The notes under the pieces are model-generated. The model saw only the letters and a program-made list of their open reading frames with translations. It did not search any database and was not told where the DNA came from. From assembly GCF_025780085.1 (NCBI RefSeq), contig NZ_JAOXHL010000001.1:362483-426482 (forward strand): 64,000 bases of DNA. Direction: 5' to 3'. Both the position numbers and the translations under genes were made by a program. This stretch comes from Ureaplasma miroungigenitalium (lineage in GTDB: Bacteria; Bacillota_I; Bacilli_A; Mycoplasmatales; Mycoplasmoidaceae). This document shows, in pieces, positions 43,820 to 54,309 of the stretch (within the stretch, counting starts at the first letter, position 1; every line of letters starts with the position of its first letter).

Positions 43820-45549
43820 TTTGATGCACGCTCAATAAAAAAGGTCGCTTTTTAATTGTCTTAATCTTAATTTTAAACTTGATACAAGTATCAGCAATGG
43901 TTGTTTCACCGATTATTATGAAACAAATGCAAAATAGCTTCAATCCTACTTTAGAAGATTATGGCCAAAGCTTATTAGTAAAGAACTGCTTAATTATGTT
44001 TGGCGTTTTAGTCATTTGAGCAGTACTTGCACTTGTTGGCAACTATTTGTCTGTCTTAGTCGACGTTTTATTGATGCGAAGCTTACAAAAAACGATTTTA
44101 TCTAAAACACTAAGCCTAACAAAAGCGGATGACGGTTATTTTAACCAAGATAAAATATTGACAATTACAACAAACGATACTTTACAAATTCAAGAAGGTA
44201 TTCGTGCTTTGACACGTGGACTTCTAATTGGAATTGTTTACATTATCGGTGGTTTTATTGCGCTGGTTGTATTAAGTCAAGAAACATATAGTGTATATAT
44301 TACTATTTTAGCTTTTATGATCTTAGTCTTCGGGATTGAATTCGTATTTGTTAAATCCTTACGAACAAATTTTAGAAAAATGACCAAGGGAAATGATGCG
44401 GTTATTGCACTAACTAACGATTACACAAATGGTTATCGAACAATCAAAACTTTCTTATTGCAAAGTTTCTTTTTGAATGATTTAGTTAAACAATGAAAAA
44501 ATTATCAAAAAGTATCGCAAAAGGCCTTTGCCATTCTGTTTACTTTAATTGTTGTGATTAGTCAATTATCTTTCATTATTCAACCGATCATTTTATTAAT
44601 TATGTTTTATAGCAATCCAAAAATTGCTAATGCAAACGTTTTCCCAATTTTCCAAGCAGTTAATATTTTTGTTTTAGGGATATTTATTACTTCTGGATCA
44701 TTATCATTGTTTTTAAAAACGATTATTAACTTTAATCGGGTAACTCAATTTTTAGCTTATCAACCCCAAATTTCTTATACTGGTCAAGATAAGACAGAAA
44801 CTAATGACATCGTTTTCGATAATGTAAGTTTTAAATTTGCTAACCAAGATAGCTATGCGTTAAAAAATATTTCATTCACCCTGGGACACGATCAGACATT
44901 AGGAATTATCGGTAAAACTGGTAGTGGTAAAACAGTTTTATTAGATTTATTAACACACCAATTACAACCAACGAGCGGTAGAATATTCGTTGACAAAAAG
45001 AACTTAAAAGATATTGATATTAACCATTGAAAACAACAATATTCATTGTGCGAATCGCGACCTACTTTAATTAATGATACGATTGCAAACAACATTTATA
45101 TCAACCAAAAAACATATGATAAACAAGAATTAGTTCAAAATTTAAAAATTGCGCAAGCATATGATTTTGTAAATAACTTAGAAGATAAAGAACAAACAAT
45201 AATTAATACTAAAGGAACAAATTTTTCGGGTGGGCAAAAACAACGGATTGCTCTATGTCGAGCTATTAGTAAAAAAGCACCTTTATTGATTATTGACGAC
45301 GCAACAAGTGCTTTAGACGTTCTAACAGAAAAAGCGTTTATGAACGACCTTAAGAAACTAGATAGTTTTCAACAAAAGATTATTGTATCGCAACGAATTA
45401 ACAACATTAAAAATTGCGATCACATTTTAGTTTTAGATAATGGTGAATTAATTAGTCAAGGAAATAATGAGACATTATTAAATACATGTTCTTTTTATAA
45501 AAACATTTACGAAACACAGATTGATCGGATGGTAGATGATTATGAATAG
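43747..45549 (+). CDS. ABC exporter half-transporter, degenerate-site subunit
   Basis: 600 residues, six-helix membrane domain then nucleotide-binding domain; three TGA as Trp. Seen: Walker A GKTGSGKTVLLDLL, intact signature FSGGQKQRIALCR, Walker B LLIIDDATSALD in which the catalytic Glu is Asp, and a switch SQRINNI where the usual His is Gln. This is the degenerate half of a heterodimeric exporter. The start ATG 43747 has AAAGGGG upstream and lies within smpB. Substrate (drug, lipid or peptide) cannot be read. Confidence 0.9.
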
Positions 45550-47323
45550 TCGACAGATGAATAAAATTCTATGTAGGTTTTATTTAAAAGATTTTCGAAA
45601 ATATTTCTTATCGATTTCTTTTTTAACCTTATTTTTTGTTATTAGTTATGTTGCCGCTTCATATTTAATGCAACTAGCGACAACAAAATACGGTTTGAAT
45701 GAAACCAACAACTTTTTAATGTATTTTGGTCTAACGATTGCAGGGTATGTATTGATGGGGCTATTTAATTTAGGGATTACACAAACATCAAACAAAGTAG
45801 CTCATAAAATTGAGATTAATCTGGCCATGACAATTAACCAAAAATTAAAAACAATGAGTATTAGTTTTTTTGAACAAAATAAACCTGGTGAATTGTATAC
45901 AAAAGCACTAACAGACCCGCAAATTATTAAGAATGCACTAACAACATACTATGAAAAAATAAATGTCTTAGTAATTGGTGGAATTGGTTTTGGGATTGCT
46001 TTATTAGTTATTAATCCCTACGTTGTTTTAATTGCACTTGCGGTTTATTTAATTGTTATGATTCCTTCATTTGTAATCGTTAAAAAAGCCTATTTTTATA
46101 AAACAAAAACTCGGAAAGTAACTGGAGAAATTAATGATTACGTTGAAGAATTAATTCGAACACGAAAGACAATTAGTGAGTTTGATGCTCAAGAACAATT
46201 TATTGGTAAGTATGATGAAAAGATTGATAACATGAAAAAAACATGAATCAAGTCAGAATTTCTAAGTATTATACCTTTCCCTTTAAGTGAAACTGCAAGT
46301 TGTGTGATGGGTGTTGTGATTGCATTTAGTTATTTACTTTTTACTATTCACCACGTCCACTTACCATCAGGGTTTATGAGTAATTTCATAACTCAAGAGG
46401 TTAGCAATCAACTTATCGAAGTTCCAAACTTCGCACCATTAATCACTTTGTCATTTAGTTCTGTTTTATGCGGTCAATATGTTACTGACCTAGTTCAACA
46501 AACACCAACCACATTAGCTGGTAAGTCAGCATTGGTTAAGATTTATGAATTATTAAGTGCACCAAGCGAAAAGGATGGTCACGAAAAACTGAGAATCGAT
46601 GCAACAAACGGTATCGATATTCAATTGAAGGATGTAACCTTCCAATATAATAAAGATGTGATTTTAGAAAACATCAGTTTACATATTCCAAAAAATAAAA
46701 CAACTGCTATTATCGGTCCGACTGGTTCAGGTAAAACAACACTTGCTAGTTTAATTATGCGTTTTTATGATTTCCAAAAAGGTGAAATTTTCTTTAACGA
46801 TGTAGCGATTAAAGATAAAACACGTGATAGTGTTCGTAGTTACTTAACATCAGTTTTACAAGAGCCATATTTGTTTAAGAAATCTATTTATGATAATTTC
46901 TTTATGGTTAATAAAACTGTGACTAAAGAACGCATTTATGAAGTTTGTAAAATGGTTGGTATTCATGATACAATTATGCAGCTGGATGATCAATACAACA
47001 CCATTATGGACGAAAAACATGGTTTATCAAATGGTCAAAAACAATTAATTACAATTGCTCGTGCGATGATTAAAGATGCACCAGTAGTTGTTTTAGATGA
47101 GGCGACATCAAATGTTGATGTTCATACAGAACAGCAAATTCAAAAAGCGATGAAGAAATTAATCGCAAACAAAACATCGATTGTAATTGCACACCGTTTA
47201 TCAACAATTGTTGAAGCGGACCAAATTGTTATGTTAAATGATAAAAAAATTGTAGCTATAGGCCGTCACCACGACCTATTGAAAACAAACGAATCATATA
47301 AAAAACTATTTAATAATAATTAG
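45542..47323 (+). CDS. ABC exporter half-transporter, catalytic-site subunit
   Basis: 593 residues, membrane domain then NBD; TGA near 46245 as Trp. Seen: Walker A GPTGSGKTTLASLI, a modified signature GLSNGQKQLITIARAM (LSGGQ to LSNGQ), Walker B VVVLDEATSNVD with intact Glu, and a normal AHRLSTI switch. It complements the preceding subunit: its signature faces the partner degenerate site. An ATG at 45536 is a possible start. The ORF overlaps the upstream stop by 8 nt, favouring 1:1 synthesis. Confidence 0.92.
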
Positions 47324-47394
47324 AAAAAAAATAAAAAATAATTTTAAAAAACTTGCTTTTTAAAATTAAATACACTATAATAATATGGTGTATT

Positions 47395-47471
47395 GGAAGT
47401 ATAGCTCAGCTGGTTAGAGCACACCCCTGATAAGGGTGAGGTCGATGGTTCGAGTCCATTTACTTCCACCA
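47395..47471 (+). tRNA. tRNA-Ile (GAT anticodon)
   Basis: 77 nt with CCA encoded. Acceptor GGAAGTA/TACTTCC, D-arm AGCTCAGCTGGTTAGAGC, anticodon stem ACCCC-TGATAAG-GGGT, with loop GAT, and T-arm GGTTCGAGTCC. One base separates it from tRNA-Ala. Confidence 0.97.
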
Positions 47472-47472
47472 T

Positions 47473-47548
47473 GGGGACGTAGCTCAATTGATAGAGCACC
47501 TGATTTGCACTCAGGAGGTCGAGGGTTTGACCCCCTTCGTCTCCACCA
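47473..47548 (+). tRNA. tRNA-Ala (TGC anticodon)
   Basis: 76 nt with CCA encoded. Acceptor GGGGACG/CGTCTCC with the G3:U70 alanine identity pair; anticodon loop TTTGCAC with TGC. The D-loop has GA where GG (18-19) is normal and the T-loop reads TTTGACC instead of TTCGA: position 19 G to A and position 56 C to T, a matched change (see findings). Confidence 0.95.
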
Positions 47549-47557
47549 TTAAAATTC

Positions 47558-47583
47558 AATCTAGCGCAAGCTAGATTTTTTTG
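47558..47583 (+). terminator. Terminator of the tRNA pair
   Basis: AATCTAGC/GCTAGATT stem (47558-47565 with 47570-47577), GCAA loop, T run. Confidence 0.9.
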
Positions 47584-47630
47584 TCCCTTTGACTAAAAAA
47601 CGAAACGATTATATGAGAAGCGAACAAGAA

Positions 47631-47657
47631 AAAAACTATAGCTTTGCTATAGTTTTT
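47631..47657 (-). terminator. Terminator of the secG-rnr operon
   Basis: A 12-bp perfect stem AAAAACTATAGC / GCTATAGTTTTT (47631-47642 with 47646-47657), TTT loop; A/T flanks let it act on both strands. Confidence 0.82.
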
Positions 47658-47669
47658 ATTATTATAGTT

Positions 47670-49901
47670 TTAAAGGAATCTAACTAATTCAAAATCGATT
47701 TTACGTGTTACCTTGTTAGCTCCAATAACTTTAACAATCACCCGTTTACCAACGGTAATAATGGTTTGTGTTTTTTCACCAACTAATGTGTTATTTTCTT
47801 TAACATAGTTATAGAAATCATTCTTAAGTGATTTAACGGATATTAAACCTTCAATTGTGTTATCTAATTCCACAAAACAACCAAATGTATTAACTGAAGA
47901 AATAACCCCTTCAAACTCGCTGTTTAAGTGTTCTGACATGTATTCAGCAAACTTCATGCTGTTAACATCTCGCTCAGTTCGAACTGCTACAACTTCTTTC
48001 TCATTACATTGATCACAAATATTTTTTAAATTATTCATTAATTCTATTCTTTGGTGATCTGTATATGCTTGTGGATCAAAAATGAATGATCATAATATAC
48101 GGTGCACAATTAAATCAGAATAACGACGAATAGGTGAAGTAAAGTGGGTGTAGTGTTCAGATGCTAAACCAAAGTGACCAATATTATTTACAGAATAGGC
48201 AGCCTTTTCCATTGAACGCAATAATAATTTATTGACCAATGTTAAATTGTAATGATTAGCATTGTTGTCTAACCAATTTGAAATAGTTTTTTCATCGACA
48301 TTTAAGAAATCTTCGTTAATTTTAAAGCCTAATTTTTTAGCCTCAACAGCAAACATTTCTAATTTTTTTATTTGTGGCCGGTCGTGTGTTCGATAAATAA
48401 AATGCAGTGGCGTTTTAATATTTGAAAGCAAGTAATCGCTAGCCTTTGGTATTGATTTTGGATTTTCTTGGTAACTAATTTGTTTATCAACAAAACGCGT
48501 TACAGCTTCGTTTGCAGCCACCATAAAATCTTCAATCATCATTTGAGCTGTTTTTTGTTGTTTAACTTGAATTTCGACGATTTTATTATCTTTATCTAAA
48601 ATAATTTTTGGTTCTTTAATATCGAAATTAACATAACCGTCACGAGATTTTTTAGCACGAAGGATTTCATGCAACTCTTTTGCTTCGCGCAGCATTTGGT
48701 GTACGGAAATTACATAGTTTGGTAATTTACTTTTCTTTTCAAAGAAATCATTAACCTCGTCATAAGACATTTGGTATTTACTAGTAATGACAGAAGGATA
48801 TACATCTTCAAAAACGACCTGTCCGTCTTCACTAATAATCATGTCACATGTGACAGCCATTCTTTGAACATTAGGGTTTAATGAACATATATTATTTGAT
48901 AAATTATGGGGTAACATTGGTATTACCCGATCAACCAAGTAAACTGATGTACTTCGTTCGAAGGCGTTTTTATCTAAAGCACTATCTGGTTGTACATAAT
49001 ATGAAACATCTGCAATACTAACTCCTAAGAAATAAAATTGTTTACCATTTACTCCTTTTGGTAGTTTTTGAACAAAAACAGCATCGTCAATATCTTTAGA
49101 ACCTGCGGGATCAATTGATACTATTTCACGTTCATTTAGAAAACGACGAATTTTTTGTTGGTGTTCATCTAATACAAAATTAGCTTTGTTAGCTATTTCT
49201 TCAGCTTGCGGATCAAATTCGGGTTTAATGTTGTTATCGTAAACGATAGATAAGATATCAACCCCAATATCATTTTGGTGTCCAAGAACTAATTCGACTG
49301 ATGCATATGCGTTTTGTAAATCACGCTTATATACATGAAATAAAATTTTGTGGCCAGTAACTAACCCTGGGTATTTATCAAGGATAATAGTTAAATAAAA
49401 AGAAGGATCATCACAAGATACGTTTAATGTTTTGCCATCGAAATTAACTACTCCGACGTAATAATCTTTAGCATGTTCGATAACAGAAACAATCGCTGCA
49501 TCAAAAAGGCCGGCACGTTTTGGTTCTTTTTTTAATAATGCAAATTCAACACGATCTTTTTTTAAAGCACCATTCAGGTATTTTTTATTAACGTAATAAT
49601 CAACTTCTTCATCTTCAACACGAACGAAACCGTCGCCTTTTGAATTGATTGATAATACACCAACCATTTTTTTAGATAAATCAACTTCATAATCACCATA
49701 GCTGTAAACTAGATAATTATTTTCTAGGCGTTTGACACTAGAATCAGCCACTAATTGGCTAACAGTTTGATAAAAATGATCTTTTTTAAAATCGTTATTT
49801 GCTTTTAATATTTTTTTAAGTAGGATTCCAGGTGGGATAGGTTTATAGTTTTCTTTTTCTAATTGGTTTAAAATTAGGGTTCGTAATGTCTTATTATCCA
49901 T
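47670..49901 (-). CDS. rnr: Ribonuclease R
   Basis: 3'-5' exoribonuclease, probably the main one here, active in mRNA decay and tmRNA-linked quality control. 743 residues with a TGA near 48090 as Trp. Domains: N-terminal winged helix (~1-70), cold-shock domains (VGVLSINSKGDGFVRVEDEE near 80), the RNB core with SIDPAGSKDIDDAVF (catalytic Asp cluster) near residue 255, HYTHFTSPIRRYSDLIVHRI, and a C-terminal S1 domain (FEGVISSVNTFGCFVELDN). It overlaps secG by one base, a pairing common in Firmicutes. Confidence 0.96.
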
Positions 49902-50134
49902 TATGAATGACTAGTTGCCCGATAAATAATAACTATTAAAATTAATGTAATAGTAATGAAAAACATGAAGACCTGAAAACCCTTCATTCAACCACGATCC
50001 TTGGTTTTTTGAAAGATTTCTAAATCTTGACCATTTAGACTTGATAGACCACCGGTAGCAGATGTTCTTGACAATAATAAACCAATAATTAATGCCAAAA
50101 TACTTAAAAGTATTAAAGTAATTGTTAATCCCAT
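49901..50134 (-). CDS. secG: Preprotein translocase subunit SecG
   Basis: Small SecYEG subunit, 77 residues. Two transmembrane helices (GLTITLILLSILALIIGLLL; FQVFMFFITITLILIVIIY) flank a cytoplasmic loop with the SecG signature GGLSSLNGQDLEIFQKTKDR. One TGA is Trp. AAGGAGC precedes the ATG. The stop overlaps the rnr ATG (TAATG). Confidence 0.94.
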
Positions 50135-50169
50135 AATAGCTCCTTGAACACTATATTCTTAAATTATAA

Positions 50170-50215
50170 CAAATAAAAACCATAACAATAAAGTTACGGT
50201 TTTTTATTTATTCAT
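50170..50215 (-). terminator. Terminator of the large lipoprotein gene
   Basis: On minus: AAAAAACCGTAAC, CTTTATT, GTTATGGTTTTT with one G-U pair, then ATTTG. It follows the lipoprotein stop. Confidence 0.75.
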
Positions 50216-50224
50216 TAATATATC

Positions 50225-51820
50225 TTATTTTTTAGAAATTTCTTTAATGTATTCATCATATCCAATTAAACAAGCATCTTGAGAGTATTTTTTATCTGCT
50301 CCTGTTGGTTCAACACGATCTTGTTCACGGAAACGACGTGAAGTATAAGCGATGTTAGAAAGTAATTCTGGATATTCTTTTCAGTTTTCTTTTTGCATAA
50401 TATTTCCTTGTTTTGATAAGTTATGCATTCCAGAAGTCATTGTATTAACATTTTGGTCGTAAATAATTTTTAAGTATGTATTCTTTAATTCTTCTACTTT
50501 TTCAGTTCCTGCTATTTCACCGAAACGTGGAAGACCTTTAATTCATTGTCCAGATGTTTCAATTAAATAATTAATACCAGTTGGTCGGTCATGACCTGAA
50601 GTACTTAATGAACCTTTAACAAAAAGATTTGGACGTACACCTAATGTAATTGCTTGATCTAATGAGTGAACACTTGTTACTCAGAAATTAATATCTGTGC
50701 CATCTTTACGGTGTTTCTTATAAGGACTCTTACCTTCTTTAAAGACTTTTTTATTTTCACTATTGACCATTAAATCATCTTCAGTGAATAAAGGTAGTGG
50801 GTTTTGGTTAACTTTGAATTTTTCTTTAGCGATTAAACCATCTAATTCAGCTTTTGGCATTCCGAATAATTTTGAATATTCACGTAATAATCAATGCATT
50901 CCAATTACACCATAAGTTGCAATTCAACCAGAACGTCCCATAAAGTGAATGTTGTCAGTTGAACCTTTAACTAAACGAGCTGGCAAGAAATTTTCAGTTT
51001 TAGCTAATTGTTGTTCATAAGATTCTCCTAACTCATTTGTATACTTATCTGTTTTTTCTCCATCATTATATACATAAATTAAATGATCAAAACTATCAGA
51101 GAAAGAACCGATGATTTGGTTAATAGCTTTATTTTGAACGTCAACTTCACCATATGAAGCTTTTCATCCGAAAGAATATCAGTCATCTAATAAATCAGTA
51201 CCTTCTTCAAGTTTTGGAGTAGGGAATTTAAGTCCTAAACCAGGTAATTCAGCATAATCTGGAGAAGTATATAATAATGAGTTTTCTGTTGGTTGTAATA
51301 AACCAAATGAATTCATATTACTTACATCTAAATCAGATGGTCCACCACGTGTTGTGAAACCAACTGTTGTATTACTTTCACGAAGTTTTTTTCAGAAAGG
51401 TGAATTTGCATACATCTTAATATCTTCTTTTAGAAGATTAATTTGTTTTTCCGCTTCTAAAGCAAATGTTGCTTCGTGTTCACCTTTGTCAATTAATGGT
51501 TTGAAAGTTGAAGATTTGTTTAAATCAATTGCTTTATCTAAATCAGCAGCAATTGATCTTAGTTGTGCAAAAGGAGAGTTTCATCAACCACGTCATAAAA
51601 CTTCCATTTGTCCGTTATCTTCGTTTTTTCCTTCTTTAGTTAAAATTTTGTGGATTATTTTTGATCTTCCAGTTAGACTATTTAGCACATCTTTTTTGTG
51701 TTTATCATCTTCACTAGTTTTTGAACAACTTGCAGCAACAGCAGCAACAGCAGCAATAGCTGAAACGGCTGCGAAACCTGAAAGCATCCCAAATAATACT
51801 TTTCTTTTATTAAATGTCAT
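50225..51820 (-). CDS. Large surface lipoprotein, possible substrate-binding protein
   Basis: 531 residues. The N-terminus MTFNKRKVLFGMLSGFAAVS leads to a lipobox AVAASC (Cys ~32), so it is membrane-anchored by lipid; GGAGTCTCTT precedes the ATG. Eleven or more TGA-encoded Trp, including RGWW and NFWVTS. The mature part is a large globular sequence with no motif that I can name. It lies downstream of two FecCD-type permeases on the same strand and may be their binding protein, but two terminators intervene and no ligand site is recognised. Confidence 0.78.
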
Positions 51821-51913
51821 AAGAGACTCCTTTAATATATACAATATACCCAGATTATATTTTTTTAACTATTTTTTTACTTTGTTTTAGCAAACTTTTT
51901 TGACTCAAAAATA

Positions 51914-51952
51914 AGAAAAAAAACGAAAAGTTCCGAAAATTTTTCGTTTTTT
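51914..51952 (-). terminator. Hairpin between the permease operon and the lipoprotein gene
   Basis: AAAACGAAAA/TTTTCGTTTT (51920-51929 with 51941-51950), 11-nt loop, T run on minus. Confidence 0.7.
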
Positions 51953-51973
51953 ATAAAAATATCAAAAATTTAG

Positions 51974-52008
51974 CAAAAAAATAAAACTACAACGGATTGC
52001 AGTTTTAT
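51974..52008 (-). terminator. Terminator of the FecCD-type permease operon
   Basis: AAAACTGCAA/TTGTAGTTTT on minus (51983-51992 with 51997-52006, one G-U), 4-nt loop, then a T run. Confidence 0.78.
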
Positions 52009-52025
52009 AGAGTTTTTTTGTTTAA

Positions 52026-53084
52026 TTATTCTTTTTTAGAGATTAAAATGATGAAGTAAGGTGAGATTAACAATGGAACAGCTAAGTTAACTCATTGTTC
52101 AGGAACATTGATAACTAAGAATAAGAAGCCAAAGGCTGCCATATAGAATGTTGCACCTAAAGAACTTGAAGTAATCATCCCTGTTTTATAATTGTGTTTG
52201 TTAATTCCACGAGCAATATTTCCGGCTACTAAACCTACGAATACTAAGTTACCATTTAATGAATAACTTGCCCCCACCATTAAACAGATGGCAATTAAAG
52301 TGGCAAAGGATACCAAGTTAACTTTAATACCTAATTGACTAGCGATTTGTTGATTTGCAACAATAATTTTAATCTTGTTTGAAAGGATAGCAACAATGAA
52401 GATTCCGAAGATAATTAGTCCTAATGAGATGTAGAATGTCTTCATAAAATCCCCACCACCAACACCGACTGTACCGAATGAAAGGTTAGAAATTAGGATA
52501 CGTCCTAATTCATGTAAGTGTTGAGAAACGATTAACGCGATTGATGTTGATAAGAAGTTAACTAAAATACCAGCAATAATCATTTTCTTAAAGTTAAAGC
52601 TACTTACTTCTTTAGAAGCTACATAGTAAATAATCATCAAGATTAACGGTGATACAAAGTAAAGGAATGGTTGAAAAGCAATTACGAAATTAAACTTGTC
52701 CATACTTACAGTTTGGAAACCGATCATTTGCACGAAAATCATCAAACCGAGTAAATTAATATTACCGATACCTAAGATTGATGTATCACTAAAACGGTTG
52801 TTTGTTAGAGTTTGGATTAGATAACCGCTTAACCCCATACAAATCCCTGTTAACAGCAGTTTGGCCACCATAACGTGTCGAATCACTTCTTTAGGGTCAA
52901 CCTTCCATCCTTGGTTTCAAAAGAAAACAATCAGGAACATAGCACTCATTATAAGAACGTTAACAGCTGTTCTTATATAACTTTTTCGATTAATAGCTTT
53001 TAAAGGGTTTTTAAATCCTCAAGCTCTATTTCATCTTTTTTTGAATTGATATTCATCTGTTTGTGTAAAATCTGGTGTTGACAT
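52026..53084 (-). CDS. FecCD-family ABC permease, second subunit
   Basis: 352 residues with several TGA as Trp at the N-terminus (RWNRAWGF, FFWNQGW). About nine hydrophobic segments. Family features: GICMGLSGYLIQTLTNN (equivalent to the conserved G-x-x-L-x-x-x-G-x-x-Q-x-x-x-x-N), LGIKVNLVSFATLIAICLMV before the ATPase-contact loop, and FVGLVAGNIARGI (equivalent to FVGLVxPHxxR). Such permeases import ferric siderophores, haem or cobalamin. It begins 2 nt after the partner stop. Confidence 0.83.
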
Positions 53085-53086
53085 AA

Positions 53087-54163
53087 CTATTTAAGCCCCT
53101 TTCTTCTAAATAATACATATACGAATGCTGGGATAGCTAAAATAGCAATGATGATTTCACGAGATCCAGCGAAGAATTCAGCGATATAACCCGAGAAGGA
53201 AAGTACAGCTGAACCGAACAATCCCGCATATAGCATGGCTGATGGGACGTTCATACGCTTGAATAATGCTGAAATAATAACGTTAATTACCACCCCGATT
53301 AAGGCAATAATCCCAATTAACACAATTGCTGATACAGTAATAATTACTAAAGAGAAAGCAACTGTTCAATAAATTAAGTTGACGTGAATACCTAAAGACT
53401 TAGCTAAAATAAAATCTTTTTTAATAACAGTTAATTTTGAAGATAACAAGAATAAAATGATAGTGACAACCACCATTAAAATATTACTTGTTAAAAATCT
53501 AGTTAACGAAATTGGGTATGGTTTGAAACCTACATATGAATCGAAGTCACGACGTAAGTCTTCGATTTGTGAAATGACCACAATATTAATAGCTGATACA
53601 GTTGCACCAATAGCAAATGAAATTAAAATGGGTCGGAAACTAGCTCCTTGCACATTACCTTTAGTTAGCAAGAAGTTTGTTGTAATTAAAATAAAACAAA
53701 ATGCTAAACCAAGTGAGTATAGAATGGCTGTTGAAGCTTGTTCTTTAATAGTAATCATATGTGTTGCTGTATTCGCCAAAATGATCATCGGTGTAAAACC
53801 AAGAGTGGTTGGACCACTTAATACATTTCTTGATGTTACAGTAATAGCGATTGAAGCGGCCGCTATACAAAAACCAACTAAAAAGTTACTAATTGGAGTA
53901 AAAGCGTATAAACCAATATCATATTGATTACCTGAGAATAACCGATTAAGGTTGTTTAGTGACTTTCCATCAAAGAAAATATTAATCACTAAAAATAAAA
54001 CTCCTACAAGTACAGATAATGTAATAAAAATTATTTGTAACTTACCGTATTTCACTTTTTTCGGCTTGTTAAAAGTGTCATATTTGGGTAAGGAATATTG
54101 AAATGTTGAAGTTTCAGAAGTGTTATTCGCTGCCAAAGTAAAAATCTCCCTTCTTTGATTCAT
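53087..54163 (-). CDS. FecCD-family ABC permease, first subunit
   Basis: 358 residues; polar N-terminal 40, then about nine hydrophobic segments; TGA near 53366 as Trp. SLGIHVNLIYWTVAFSLVII and the following IALIGVVINVIIS correspond to the FecCD coupling region. ATG 54163 has no binding site, while AAGGGAG lies inside the ORF 9 nt before a TTG at 54136, which may be the true start. It heads the permease pair; no ATPase gene is adjacent. Confidence 0.8.
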
Positions 54164-54309
54164 TTATTAGTTTACTAAAAACCTTTAAAAAAAACCTAAA
54201 GCAGGTACCAAAAAGGCGAAAAAAATTATCGATGAATGTAGATGAAAAGAAAAATGAATGTGTTAAAATTTAGGTATAGTTTACATTTTTAAACAAATGA
54301 GGTATATAC

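Noticed and set aside
47344-47559. 71-residue open frame on minus crossing both tRNAs
   Set aside because: It is antisense to tRNA-Ile and tRNA-Ala; this is a common spurious ORF.
51354-51890. 178-residue plus-strand frame
   Set aside because: Antisense to the lipoprotein start, including its signal peptide; no ribosome binding site.
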